Positions 30,014 through 40,010 are shown, numbered from the stretch's first letter. The stretch: DNA of 52,155 bases from Mycoemilia scoparia (GCA_027575805.1 JANBPU010000112.1:1-52155), one strand, 5' to 3'. Program-made: numbers and translations. Notes: generated by a model not told the origin, from the letters alone.

Positions 30014-31468
30014 CTAGTTTATAAATTTGCTGAACCCAGCCTTGACCGGCTTCAACAAAATTGGCCAAACTTCATCCAAACTTGGATTCATTAGGAAAAG
30101 AAAGAATTCGAATATTCCCTGGGCGGCTCTAAACAGATTAATGCAAACTAATGTTCCATAATGAACGCCCATCATATTGGCAACTATAATGGCTAATTCG
30201 ACACTAAATGTAACAATCGGATATACCATTACTCGAAGAATTGACCTACGAAGTTTGGCTAATTGTTGTTTGGTTTGTACCGATTTTAGTGGAACTTTTC
30301 TCCTTTTGGCACCAGCGTTATGATGTTGTTGCCGTTGGTGCTGCAGCTGCCTTTGTGGGACCTCTTCTTCTTCTTTGGGCATCCTCATACCATTGCCACC
30401 ATACCCACTGCTGTGATGATAGCCAATTTCATAAGCCTGTTTTTCAAGGTCATTTGGATACAGACTACTTAAACTCGACGCCTGCTTCATCATCTCGACA
30501 GTAGTTGCCGTATACACAGAATCCTCAGAACATTTATGTTCAAGCACAGTTTGTTGTAATAGTCGCATATCCTTGGTAATTCTAAATTCAGGAAGAACCA
30601 AAATATCCTCCCTATTGCTATTATGCCTTTTTCTTTTCCCACCACCACTACCAGCAGCAGAGCTGTTGTTTCTGTTGATGCTTGAATAGGTGCCTATATT
30701 TCCATTTTCATCAGGATGCCCAATATCACTAAGTGTATACGAATTTCTCCATACCGGAAACAATTTGATAACAACAAACACGGCAATAACAAACGAAGCA
30801 AACGCAGCTGCAAATACCCACCCGACCCGGGCTAAAAATATCTCTGCTGTAGAGTCCCTTAGTCTAGCAACCTCCATTATGTACGAAGTCCATCCCAGGG
30901 GTTTATAGAACCCAAACGACACACACGGAATCGACAGCCCCAAAATGATAGAGACCAACTCATAACACCTGTTGAAATATTTGGCCAGGAGCTGTTTTTG
31001 TAAGACAACGGTTAATAGCAACTGGAGCATGATACATGTGTTGAGAAATACGACGGTGAGGGGTAATGCATATCGAATATAATTAAAGTATATGACGGAC
31101 TTTGATGAGATTGTTTCAGTGATGTTGTAAAATAGTATACAGAACCGGTGGAATTGGTATATGGATTGGAATAGGTTGGCCCAACCTGAGAGTCGGACTG
31201 ATGGCCGTAGGGCAATATCCCGACGAACCAGCATGATTATGAGGATGATTAGGGTCGATGTCGTTGAGAGTATAAATGAAAGGCCATATAGGAACTTGAA
31301 TAGCAGTAGTGTGTTTCCTAGTATGGTTTGTGTAAACCGTTCGGTGTATATTACTACTAGGCTTAGGTCATCATAGGTTTGTGTACGAGTTAGACTGTGA
31401 ATGGCATTAGGAATGTTTACTATAGTTTTTAGCGATGTTGAAAGCTCGGGTATTGTAGAATCAGCCAT
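30014..31468 (-). CDS. Putative seven-transmembrane (GPCR-like) receptor
   Basis: Four hundred and eighty-four residues. Hydrophobic segments lie at about 54-81, 97-116, 128-157, 168-189, 212-236, 411-433 and 438-463, with an external N-terminus. TM1-TM2 are joined by RRDIALRPS. The third inner loop (about 241-410) is long and polar with KRKRHNSN, a Gln/His-rich run and AGAKRRK, as is common in fungal receptors. TM7 ends FLFLMNPSLDEVW, resembling the Asn-Pro end of cAR/Git3-type fungal GPCRs. A basic QQLAKLRRSILR precedes TM6, where G-protein coupling would be expected. Ligand unknown; family assignment rests on topology only. Single exon, ATG followed by a short Thr-rich tail. Confidence 0.7.
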   Translation of the reverse strand: MADSTIPELSTSLKTIVNIPNAIHSLTRTQTYDDLSLVVIYTERFTQTILGNTLLLFKFLYGLSFILSTTSTLIILIIMLVRRDIALRPSVRLSGWANLFQSIYQFHRFCILFYNITETISSKSVIYFNYIRYALPLTVVFLNTCIMLQLLLTVVLQKQLLAKYFNRCYELVSIILGLSIPCVSFGFYKPLGWTSYIMEVARLRDSTAEIFLARVGWVFAAAFASFVIAVFVVIKLFPVWRNSYTLSDIGHPDENGNIGTYSSINRNNSSAAGSGGGKRKRHNSNREDILVLPEFRITKDMRLLQQTVLEHKCSEDSVYTATTVEMMKQASSLSSLYPNDLEKQAYEIGYHHSSGYGGNGMRMPKEEEEVPQRQLQHQRQQHHNAGAKRRKVPLKSVQTKQQLAKLRRSILRVMVYPIVTFSVELAIIVANMMGVHYGTLVCINLFRAAQGIFEFFLFLMNPSLDEVWPILLKPVKAGFSKFIN

Positions 31469-31893
31469 ATCATGAAGTGATAAAATATGTGTGCATGTAT
31501 GTGTGGGAAAATGAGCAGGTGGTATATATTAGTGTAGAATTAAATGAAAGGCCAGTATAGTGGAATAAAATGCAACGAGAAAAAAGGAGAGATAAAATGT
31601 AAAAGTTACTTTAAAAAAGGATTTCTATTATTAATCTTACTACTACACCACCACCACCACTATTGCCACAAGTATTAAACATAGATATACATACTAAAAA
31701 GCAGCATTGTTTTATCGTCGTCATCATTAATAACGACTACAACAACTACTTGAAATTTCTCTCAAACCAAAAAAACATTACCCAGTATTTTTGCATAAAT
31801 TATTCTTTTTAGCCACATTTTCCCTTACCTCCTTTGCGGAACTGGAACAATGCTTTTGTTTATTGATATTTTCCTATCCTTATTAACATATTA

Positions 31894-32037
31894 TATACGA
31901 GATATTATTCTTGAAGGGCTAAATGCAGATAGTGCATGATGATGCATTGGTCAATGATAACATAGGCTGGTCAGTATGCAAATTGAAGCTGTTGGCTTAA
32001 TAGTGAAACTTAGCCCTTCAAAAATAACCACACATTG
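31894..32037 (+). mobile_element. MITE family 1, long variant (1b)
   Basis: Same middle as 7281-7419 (TAGTGCATGATGATGCATTG, TTGGTCAATG). Family-1 ends TATTATTCTTGAAGGG and CCTTCAAAAATAACCACACA. Confidence 0.75.
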
Positions 32038-32042
32038 TGGTT

Positions 32043-32083
32043 AAAATTCACAAGGCCTTAGAGGCAACATGGGTCCCCCAGGG
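32043..32083 (+). mobile_element. MITE family 3 remnant
   Basis: AATTCACAAGGCCTTAGAGG and CATGGGTCCCCCAGG match the start of family 3. The element is cut where family 1 begins. Confidence 0.5.
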
Positions 32084-32333
32084 GTGGCTTTTGGCGGCTG
32101 ATGATTATAGGAGCAATCAGTCAAATGACAGTCTCCTTTGAAAGCGTACCAGAATAATACCTTTGATAATGTCCAATAATCTGTCTAATTAAAGCTAAAT
32201 TATATGTGTTATGGGCTGACCTTCAGGGAAGGCATGAGGATACCAATCTGTTATCTTTTGATGGAGAACCTGTCAAATAGATGCCCAGCTTTACTATTAA
32301 ACATTCGCCTTTCAAAAATAACCTCCCATATAA
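32084..32333 (-). mobile_element. MITE family 1 copy split by a family-2 insertion
   Basis: Left part GTGGCTTTTGGCGGCTGATG..CAATCAGTCAAAT and right part AAATAGATGCCCAGCTTTAC..AAAATAACCTCCCATAT are the two halves of one reverse copy. Confidence 0.8.
32132..32276 (+). mobile_element. MITE family 2 copy inserted into family 1
   Basis: GACAGTCTCCTTTGAAAGCG to TTTTGATGGAGAACCTGTC. AAAT is found on both sides, a likely 4-bp target duplication. Confidence 0.8.
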
Positions 32334-33164
32334 TGGCTCTTATTAGAAGTTTTTGTATTCAGTTCAATTATATAACTCAGTTGCAAAGATTTAATCTAAA
32401 ATAATTTGAACATATAAAAAAGAATGAATGTTCAATTATAACAGCGTCTCTATCTTGGGCGATGATTGTTGGAGCCTAGCACTATGTCGGGCATTAGTCC
32501 ATTTCAACTACTTCAGTCAAGCATGCCGTCATAAGTACTTTGCCAAACTGGGTTTATGGATTAGAGTTACTATAAGTCAAGATAACCAAGTCCAAGAAGA
32601 CCGTCCTTCTTTCCACCGCCAAGACCATCTAAAAGACCGCCTGGGGTTCTTTTTGCCTTGTCGTGATCATGAGAAGGAGCTGGTAAAGCATCAGAAGGTG
32701 TAGCAAGGGATAGAGCGACCAACAAGAGAGCAGAAGATGCGAAGAAAGCAGAGAGCTTCATGATGGTTGAGGAAAATCGAATGTAGGAACTGTAGTTAAA
32801 AGATATGCGATTAGGGCGTTACTAGAATATGTCTTGGTCTGAAGGCCAGAACTCCTGGTTTAAATAGGTTTTGGTGTCTCGTACCATGGCTTAGAACGCA
32901 AGAGATGTATGTGTATACTCATTAGAGAATCAATTCAAGCTCATGTGGCATATTTACCACATCAAGCCTCATGAATCCCGATCATTTCCATGTCAAAAGC
33001 ACTGTGCGTAGTGGCAATAGACATTTGCTTTTTGAATGCAATATTCCACAAAAACATACCGACCAAACAATTGGAATTTGTTGTGTTGTCACAGCCATAC
33101 GCGTGATGTTGGACTGAACAAATGTCTACCTTTAGAATAAACAAAACAAGCAAGATTTTTTTCA
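32333..33164 (-). repeat. Peptide-gene cassette, copy 3 (inverted, shorter)
   Basis: Matches 1046-1932 reversed: 3' flank, gene and about 400 bp of upstream sequence, ending at family-1 elements on both sides. The outer 300 bp shared by copies 1 and 2 is missing. Confidence 0.85.
32570..32761 (-). CDS. Small secreted Gly/Leu-rich peptide (cassette copy 3)
   Basis: Sixty-three residues, paralogue of 1456 and 11435. Signal peptide nearly identical (ending PSDA), then LPAPSHDHDKAKR; the tail is TPGGLLDGLGGGKKDG followed by LLGLGYLDL. Compared with copy 2 the tail gains a DGL unit and ends YLDL. The KR and KK pairs are kept. The promoter block is conserved, with TTTAAATAGG about 100 bp upstream. 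Intact frame in all three copies argues that the gene is under selection. Family and function unknown. Confidence 0.75.
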   Translation of the reverse strand: MKLSAFFASSALLLVALSLATPSDALPAPSHDHDKAKRTPGGLLDGLGGGKKDGLLGLGYLDL

Positions 33165-33286
33165 ATATGGATCATAATTTTTGAAGGGTGACTTTTGGTG
33201 GCCAACGATTAAAGGAGAAACTACAGCCAAATGGATGATCACCATCTGTTAACAAGTGGCCACCCTTCAAAAATAACTACCCATAT
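33164..33286 (-). mobile_element. MITE family 1 copy
   Basis: AATATGGATCATAATTTTTG to TTCAAAAATAACTACCCATA, at the upstream edge of cassette copy 3. Confidence 0.8.
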
Positions 33287-33288
33287 GA

Positions 33289-33432
33289 CCATTTGGGAAT
33301 ATTTCACTAGTGATCATGTGTGATACTGATAAAAAATGATCCTTAGATCTTGGCTCAATCATCGATCAATTCATGTGTAACTCCTGGGGACCTACTATCT
33401 TTGACCAGGGTCTGTAAAGTTTGACCATATAC
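33289..33432 (-). mobile_element. MITE family 3 copy
   Basis: Abuts the family-1 element. AATATTTCACTAGTGATCAT, TTGGCTCAATCATCGATCAA and ..GACCATATACCC. Closest to 29783-29925. Confidence 0.7.
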
Positions 33433-33599
33433 CCATAACAGTGTGACATCACATGGTTAAGTCAAGCTGAAAAACAGCCATAAATGTTCATGTATAAACC
33501 AGAACATAATAATCGTTTGTAATTATAATAACAATTTATAAACTCACAAATACAAAATAGACAGAAGCATCTACATCTACACACATATACACATAAAAT

Positions 33600-34488
33600 A
33601 TGACCGATACAATGAGACTGAATTCAACAAACACAAGCCAGCAGCAGCCTTTCCAATTCCCCCAAATCCACGATTTTCCACCATTTTATACAAAACAGCC
33701 AACCGAAACAACATGGAACGAACAAAAGCGATTATGGAGTACAATAATTTTAGACTACTGTCGGTACTTCAAACTATACACCCTATCACCCTCGTCATCG
33801 CCAGCTATGGATACAACCCAGAAATCATTGTTTAGTAATCCAAAAATTGATCGATCACTTCGTGTCGAAGTCATTAAAGAAATTTTTGACTATATGGTGT
33901 CAAGAGGTGAAGCTGAATGGATAAATCGTGACAAAAACAACTCCAGTGGTGGCTTTAATAATATTGGCAGTACGATTAGTAGTACTGTTGGTAACGTTAT
34001 ATATGGCAGCGACTCCACCAAAGATTCTTCTATATCTGCAGCTACCACAAATAACACTGGTGGGGATATTAATGGTAGTGGTATTAGTGGGAGAGTTGGT
34101 GATGAATGTTTAATATATTGGAGAAGACCAAATCAATGGGCTGATTTATTATATAACTGGGTTATTGAGAATGGATTGAATAATACCATTATGACAGTAT
34201 TTGAATTGGTTGAGGGTGATGATACTCAAGATCAAGGTGAGCATATATTATTATTATAACTATAGCTATAAATATATTTTATGCTGGAAAGATTTTTGGA
34301 TTTATCGTATTTATCCTTTTTTGTTTATAGAATTTCACAAGATTGATGCTAGATTATTCAAAAGATGTGTTGATGTATTGATTAGTCGTGGTAAAGCCCA
34401 GATTATTTCATATTCTGGAAATGTTGGTACTGCGAAGGAAAATAGCATTAGTGGACTTAGCGGTGAAACTGGTATCAAATTTTTCTAA
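33600..34488 (+). CDS. VPS25: ESCRT-II subunit Vps25
   Basis: Vps25 is the winged-helix ESCRT-II subunit that contacts ESCRT-III during sorting of ubiquitinated cargo into endosomal vesicles. Exons 33600-34236 and 34331-34488 give 264 residues. Motifs are FPQIHDFPPFYTKQPTETTW (the PPxY-like core site), WSTIILDYCRYFKLYTL, LFSNPKIDRSL, VIKEIFDYMVSRGEAEWINR, CLIYWRRPNQWADLLYNWV, then FHKIDARLFKRCVDVLISRG, KAQIISYSG and the terminal G-IKFF. A roughly 60-residue Asn/Ser/Gly/Thr-rich insert (about 107-166) separates the two winged helices and explains why it exceeds the usual 175-200 residues. The 94-bp intron splits a Glu codon. Confidence 0.92.
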
Positions 34489-35029
34489 CCTATCATAAAC
34501 TGAACATTTTTCATAATCACTACTATTACCACGATATCTTAATCCTTTTTCCTGTGTGTGCATCCTGCATATGATTTATCGCCATCATTATTATTATTAG
34601 CATTGCTATTGTTATCAATATACCATGTTTTTCTTTCTATGGCTTAACTGAGTGAATTGAATTGAATTTTCTTGTACTAAGCCCAAATAGTTGTTTTAAA
34701 ATATGTAGTTTTTGGTAGGCCAGAAAATTCATTTGATTAAAGCATTATCTAAAACAATTTCATATTGATGACTTACTAATAAATCGGCTTTTCATGACCT
34801 TGGCCTCTCCATATCCTGGGCCTCCAGATCTAACTCATACCAAGGTGGATATGCGTAGCTTCAAATATATATATCACAAATTCTTGATAATATAAACAGT
34901 AACCCCACATCATAATTCAGAAATGAAGAACCCCTAATCATATATACGCCCAAGTATCGCCCTCATTTCAAGTTCATCCATGCATGTGATTGCAAGTAAT
35001 AAAAAAACAAAGACAAAAAAGGTCATACA

Positions 35030-35054
35030 AATATATATATATATATATATATAT
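35030..35054. repeat. (AT)n microsatellite
   Basis: About twelve AT units. Confidence 0.9.
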
Positions 35055-35748
35055 GTGGGTTACCCCAATGGTGGCTACAAAGTAGTGTCTACTTTTTTGA
35101 GAATTATCTCTCAAAAAGAGATTAAAAGATGCTAGTAGATAAAAGCAGTGATGACTAGTAAACATGAACGAATGTGTTGAATAAAAATTAAAAAGCGGCT
35201 TCTATTTAACGACATGGAGGATACTGCAAAGATCAAGACAAGGCTTTGTGGATGCATCAACTGAAGCGGGACCTAGTATATTATCTCTTTTAGATACATG
35301 CATGCATTTCAGAAACTCCGAATTGCCTCTACTGTGTATATATGTGTTAAAAGAACTGAGCTAGAGAGAATGAAGGAATCAATAATTCCTTTTTTCAAAC
35401 TAATGACCCCAATTCCAACAGGGATACCGATTTTGATATCTTTTTTTGGAGGTGAGGTAAAGAAATAGTCCAAATATAACACTGCTTTTGCCAGTATTTA
35501 ATAAAATTTGTCGCTCTTTATATCTCCTAGACTCCCTTTTTTCTATAATCATTAAATTGGTTCTTTTGTTCATATTCTTATATATAAAACTAAGCTTTCT
35601 GATACCACCATCTTTATTCCCTGTATTATAAAAGGTCAACAAGTGTGGCTTTAAAGGTAAAGATTAGACGACGATCTATTTAACATGACTACGCTATATA
35701 CATTATAATATATATAAAACATATTCCCTTTTCATTTTATAGAAAGAA

Positions 35749-35770
35749 TCTATCTATCTATCTATCTATT
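35749..35770. repeat. (CTAT)n microsatellite in 5' leader
   Basis: CTATCTATCTATCTATCTAT immediately before the ATG at 35774, so length changes would alter the leader. Confidence 0.9.
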
Positions 35771-35773
35771 ACA

Positions 35774-36829
35774 ATGGTTTCCAAATATACTAGCCTGCTT
35801 GCTATCGCTTTGGCATTATTTTTAAACAACAGTTTGGCGGCTCAGGCCAGTCCAGCAGATAATCCCTCAGCTGAGGTTGACGCTGCTGCTGCTGCTGCTG
35901 CTGATGTTGCTTCTGTAACTTCTCTTCCTGACCAAATTTCTGCAAGTATTCCACCTGAGATTGCTGAAATCACAGATGATGGTGACCACCCAGTATTTGA
36001 CGTATTTGTTGGTGGTGATAGCGATAGCACGGTTACCGCTTCCGCCACTGAAGATAATGGTGATGATGGTGTAGAGCATGCCCTAGCTTCTATTGACATC
36101 ATTGCTGACAGCAATAAGAACAAAATAATTGATGGCGATATCATCGAAGAAGCTCTTGAAGAAGTCCTGAAGAAATTGGGTCCAGCAATTGGTGAGGCTG
36201 CATCTGGAGTTGTCGCCGAACCACTTCAAACAAAACTAGGAACCATCCAAATCGGTCCAACTCTTTCCCACACTCCCTCAGGACCATCCGATATCTCGCA
36301 TCCCACTGGTTTCCCATTCGAAGCCGACGAAGGTGAAAATCCCTTTGATTTCACAACTTTGGGTGACGACGAGTTCACCACTATAATCTCGCACGAAACC
36401 TTCTCGACAATTTTGGGATTACCAGAGAATTGGGAAAGTGCGGTAGATTCGGGGGAGCATATTCCGTTTGTCGATGAGATTATGGCAATCTGGGTTAATG
36501 ACTTTAGCTTGAGAGTCAACAAGGGATTCAAACAGCCTGTTGATGCATTCTTTAATAAGTGTCTGAGAGAGTATACGGCTAAATATTATCCTGATGGCAC
36601 TCGTAGTCCTCCTCAGAATGTTATCGATAAATGTGTAAAGTATTATGCCAAATACAAGTTTAACCACCATTTTGCTAGTGATCTTCGTAATGGCCCCCCT
36701 GCTATTGCTACTTCAACTGTTACTGTTACTGACGATGGCAGTAATAGTGTTGATGATATTGTTGAAGGGGTTGAGGTGCATATTGGTGGACTTGGACATA
36801 CTCCAAAGGTTATCAACATCCACCTCTAA
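35774..36829 (+). CDS. Secreted acidic protein of unknown family
   Basis: Three hundred and fifty-one residues. Signal peptide to about residue 22 (SLLAIALALFLNNSLA), with QASPADNP following. Next come a poly-Ala run (AAAAAAAA), a strongly acidic region (DDGDHPVFDVFVGGDSDS, EDNGDDGVEH) and a proline/threonine linker. The C-terminal half looks folded, with NPFDFTTLGDDEFTTIISHE, NWESAVDSGEHIPFVDEIM and two cysteines (NKCLREY and DKCVKYY) that may pair. There is no membrane anchor and no catalytic motif I know. It sits at the start of the secreted-hydrolase region. Single exon; the ATG follows the CTAT repeat. Confidence 0.7.
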   Translation: MVSKYTSLLAIALALFLNNSLAAQASPADNPSAEVDAAAAAAADVASVTSLPDQISASIPPEIAEITDDGDHPVFDVFVGGDSDSTVTASATEDNGDDGVEHALASIDIIADSNKNKIIDGDIIEEALEEVLKKLGPAIGEAASGVVAEPLQTKLGTIQIGPTLSHTPSGPSDISHPTGFPFEADEGENPFDFTTLGDDEFTTIISHETFSTILGLPENWESAVDSGEHIPFVDEIMAIWVNDFSLRVNKGFKQPVDAFFNKCLREYTAKYYPDGTRSPPQNVIDKCVKYYAKYKFNHHFASDLRNGPPAIATSTVTVTDDGSNSVDDIVEGVEVHIGGLGHTPKVINIHL

Positions 36830-37308
36830 CAAGAATTTTGAGTGTTGTTTTTCTACATACGTCCAAGAATGCAATTTATTAAATTTTAGTTTCGATTTCC
36901 CTTTTTTACTAATGTCAATAAATAGTTTCCCTTTTTTCTGACCTTTTTTCCTACACATTTGGCCTTACTTTCCTCTCTCTCACTTTCTCTTTTGATGGAG
37001 TAAATGCAGTATAGGTATGCTGATTCAAACCAATAATAAATAGTTATTTATTAAAAACTTAAAAAATAAATATATTTATCTGTAATTTATACTAAAAGGC
37101 CATTCTAAAGTCGAAATTGGTTCAAGAGCTTTGGTAATGTATCTGAATTATGTGAAGGCAGACCAAACATTCATAAAAGGCAAAATGTATAAAATTAGAG
37201 CAATTTGAATATAAAAATCTAATGTTATGGGTCATTGAAAAATTAAAAAATCATCAGTTTGAAATAACAGACCTATACTACATTTCAGCCAAAAATAGTA
37301 GTAAAACT

Positions 37309-37429
37309 ATATGGAAGATTATTCTTGAAGGGTGAAAGTTTACTAGTAAAATTGGACATCCATTTGTCTGTGATTGCGCCTATAATCATTGGTCACCAAA
37401 GTTTATCCTTCAAAAGTTATTGCCCATAT
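37309..37429 (+). mobile_element. MITE family 1 copy at left edge of unit A
   Basis: ATATGGAAGATTATTCTTGA to TCAAAAGTTATTGCCCATAT with core GTAAAATTGGACATCC. Confidence 0.8.
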
Positions 37430-37494
37430 TGCAAAATATCAAAGCAGTTGAAATGAAAGACAGAAGCCTCTAGGATAGAACCATTATTTTTCAA

Positions 37495-37660
37495 GTGTTA
37501 TGTGGAGTATTCATCACGGGCATCCTATGGTCAGAATTCACAAGGTGTTTGACAAAATGAGTCCTCATGAATTTCATATGGAATTGCATATCGCCAAGGT
37601 AAAATCTGGGGACCCATCATTGTCTTTCATACATCCGATCATCAGTGAAATCTTTCTATA
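37495..37660 (+). mobile_element. MITE family 3 copy
   Basis: AGAATTCACAAGGTGTTTGA, AAATCTGGGGACCCATCATT and CGATCATCAGTGAAATCTT. An internal ATGAATTTCATATGG segment differs from other copies. Confidence 0.65.
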
Positions 37661-38612
37661 TAAACAGATCACTCTTGTATTAAGCAAGTATTAATTATTA
37701 TTCTACATTTTCATAAAATTACATATACTCGGTCTCATAGGCAAAAATACACATACACACTTTGGTTTGTCTTGATTTGGTTTAATAGTATTTATTGTTC
37801 ATGGATGTATGATAGAATTAGGTTGCTTATTGGCTGGATTTTCACATACCAGACACAAGGCTGACCCGTTAATTGTGTTATGCTTTTTACAAACCGCTAT
37901 TATTCTCTTTGGAACTTGCAAATCCCCATTTCGGTCAAATTTATACTAGCCACAGAACTACATCCCATCCAAAGTTAATTGAGATGCCTTGTTTTCGCAG
38001 ACACACACATATACATATGTAGTTTCATTCATGCTCTGGAACTAATTTGCCTCTAATTATGAAAGAAGTATGTAATACGAGCCATCAAATCGTGTAGCAT
38101 GGTGGTAGTTGGTACTCTACTTCTCAGATGTTGGAGAACCAAACATAGAACCAACAGATACTTGATATGTTTTATTATGCCCACTTTCTCTGGAATTATT
38201 TACCCTATATTTTTGACTACCTTCATACGCACATATCATGATTCCATTTGCATTTTTAGGCACCACGTGGTGTATCTTTTCCTATCTCTCACTCCATAGC
38301 AATGAGCGTACACCTGTTGATCTTTTTGCTTTTAAAAAGAAAAGTGAGAGGATTCTACAGAAATGAGTGTGTTTTTTTCCAAAAGTTTTACAGACCATGC
38401 TAATTCATGAAAATCTTAATAAGAGGATATCTAAAAAAAAGGTTTTTTATTTGAACACAGCACATCAACAATGGACTAAATATGCACGTTGGTCAGATAT
38501 TTTAACATCTCCAATGTAAAGTGACTGTTAGTTAGCGAGCACTTGTTGTGTGTGTGCACTTGTTGGTTCATATGTGGGATGTGATGCTAACTTTCTATGC
38601 TTCCACAAGCCA

Positions 38613-38620
38613 TATAAATA
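38613..38620 (+). promoter_or_regulatory. TATA box, SGNH gene 1
   Basis: TATAAATA, 106 bp before the ATG. Identical position in the duplicate. Confidence 0.5.
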
Positions 38621-38725
38621 GGCAATGGTGTCTTTTCAAGAGTATCCCAGATAATTGCCTCATTTTATTGTAATCAAAACTCCGGTCCTTTCCTCCTTAC
38701 TCCGAGACACACGACGATAGCAAAA

Positions 38726-39811
38726 ATGATGCTTCGAAACCTGGCTTTAACCGCAGTTGCTGCTACTCTTACCTTTACGACAACTCTTGGCGCCACAGCC
38801 CGCAACCCCACCACCTGCAATGAAAAATCATTTATCGTTTTTGGTGACAGTGCATCTGACACTGGCAACAAAAAGGCCATTTTCAATAGTCAAGAACTAT
38901 CTTTCTACTGGAAGGGCCGTTATTCAAATGGTCCGGTTTGGAACGAATATACAGCTTACCTTCTCGGCATGCCTCTTGTCAACTATGCAATCGGCGGTGC
39001 TACTTCTTCAAACTCTGCCCTAGTCAATGGCACCGAAAATGGCCAGCTCATTCCCAGTTTTCTTGATCAAATAAATCACTATCTCCAAAACACCACCTCT
39101 GCCTCCACTGGCAAAAGCCTAGTTGAGCATCCAGAAAGGAGTATAGTTACTCTCGAAATAGGTGGCAACAACTTCATGCAGCCTATGCTTACAGATCCTA
39201 ACTACCTCTTCACAAACAAAGACAGATTGATTGAAGGTCTTGTCAAGGACATAATGGCCGGTTTGCAAACCACTTACAATGCGGGATATCGTCGATTCGT
39301 CATTTGGGATGCGTTTCCCTTATACTATGCTCCTGCAATTAGTGGTAACCCACAACTTGTTTCATTATTCAAGCAAATTGGTGCGGAAACCAATGTCAAA
39401 CTTGCCAAAGCAGTTAACGATTTTAGAATCAAGTATAAGTCGGGATCGGTTTTGCTCTTTAATTCTGCCAATATGTTTCAACTAATTCATGATCCCAGGG
39501 TTATTTCTGCAATTAATGTAACCGATACGACATCAGCTTGTTTCAGTGGAGCTAATAGTGGTGAAAATGCTGGAATTTGCAGTAATAGCGAACAATATCT
39601 TTATTACGATCCGATCCATGGTGCTCTTCGTACACATTTCATTATTGGTGCGGCTGTTGCTAGGTTCATCACAAATCCTGACAAAGGACTCACAGTTAAC
39701 GATCTTGTCGAGGCAGCTCAGAAGTACAGGGTTGGCCAGGCTACTGCAGAGAAGAACATTTTGGCAGCAGCTGGAATTCATAATGGTCCCCAGTATCCTT
39801 CAAGAAACTAG
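38726..39811 (+). CDS. Secreted SGNH/GDSL hydrolase (tandem copy 1)
   Basis: Three hundred and sixty-one residues of the GDSL lipase/acylhydrolase family, expected to hydrolyse ester bonds of lipids or acetylated sugars outside the cell. A signal peptide (about 1-24) precedes block I, FIVFGDSASDTGN, with nucleophile S42. Then come RYSNGPVWNEYTAYLLG, the block II glycine in NYAIGGA (about 87-92), block III TLEIGGNNF with N148/N149, and block V YYDPIHG with D295 and H298. So the Ser-Gly-Asn-His set is complete. Several N-glycosylation sites (NGTE, NTTS, NVTD) suit a secreted enzyme. The start is the first of two adjacent ATGs. Substrate not predictable. Confidence 0.88.
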   Translation: MMLRNLALTAVAATLTFTTTLGATARNPTTCNEKSFIVFGDSASDTGNKKAIFNSQELSFYWKGRYSNGPVWNEYTAYLLGMPLVNYAIGGATSSNSALVNGTENGQLIPSFLDQINHYLQNTTSASTGKSLVEHPERSIVTLEIGGNNFMQPMLTDPNYLFTNKDRLIEGLVKDIMAGLQTTYNAGYRRFVIWDAFPLYYAPAISGNPQLVSLFKQIGAETNVKLAKAVNDFRIKYKSGSVLLFNSANMFQLIHDPRVISAINVTDTTSACFSGANSGENAGICSNSEQYLYYDPIHGALRTHFIIGAAVARFITNPDKGLTVNDLVEAAQKYRVGQATAEKNILAAAGIHNGPQYPSRN

Positions 39812-39889
39812 GATTGCTAATTCATGAACATTTTATAAGCTATTTTGTAATATAATTTACAATTCACCTATGATATTAAACAATTACAT

Positions 39890-40010
39890 GTATGGGCAAT
39901 TATTTTTGAAGGGTGAAAGTTTACTAGTAAAACTGGACATCCATTTCTCTATGATTGTACCTATAATCATTGGTCACCAAGGTGTACCCTTCAAAAGTTA
40001 TTTCCCACAT
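39890..40010 (+). mobile_element. MITE family 1 copy at left edge of unit B
   Basis: GTATGGGCAATTATTTTTGA to TCAAAAGTTATTTCCCACAT. Lies exactly at the junction of the two units. Confidence 0.85.

Larger units (their letters stand above)
31469..32569. other. Intergenic, nested MITE cluster
   Basis: AT-rich 5' flank of the receptor gene, then a cluster of family 1b, family 3 remnant, and family 1 split by family 2 (31894-32333), then the 3' side of cassette copy 3. No gene. Confidence 0.65.
34489..35773. other. Intergenic, microsatellites only
   Basis: A long (AT)n run at about 35030-35054 and a (CTAT)n run at 35749-35770 just before the next start. No gene supported. Confidence 0.6.
36830..38612. 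other. Intergenic, start of tandem duplication
   Basis: AT-rich, then the first duplication unit from 37309. Two open frames (37500-37694 and 38099-38299) are preserved in the second unit only because the unit is duplicated; the first lies inside a family-3 element. Confidence 0.6.
37309..39889 (+). repeat. Tandem duplication, unit A
   Basis: About 2.58 kb repeated at 39890-42827: family-1 element, family-3 element, 1.0 kb of noncoding upstream sequence and an SGNH hydrolase gene. Both units start at a family-1 element and end at the same AATTACAT sequence after the gene. Confidence 0.95.

Noticed and set aside
30241..30504. Plus-strand open frame opposite the receptor gene
   Set aside because: Shadow of the Gln/His-rich loop of the minus-strand gene.
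37500..37694. 64-codon frame repeated at 40082-40276
   Set aside because: Both copies lie inside a family-3 element and are conserved only because the unit is a recent tandem duplicate.
38099..38299. 66-codon frame repeated at 41035-41235
   Set aside because: Noncoding part of the tandem duplication; no codon-position bias in the few differences.
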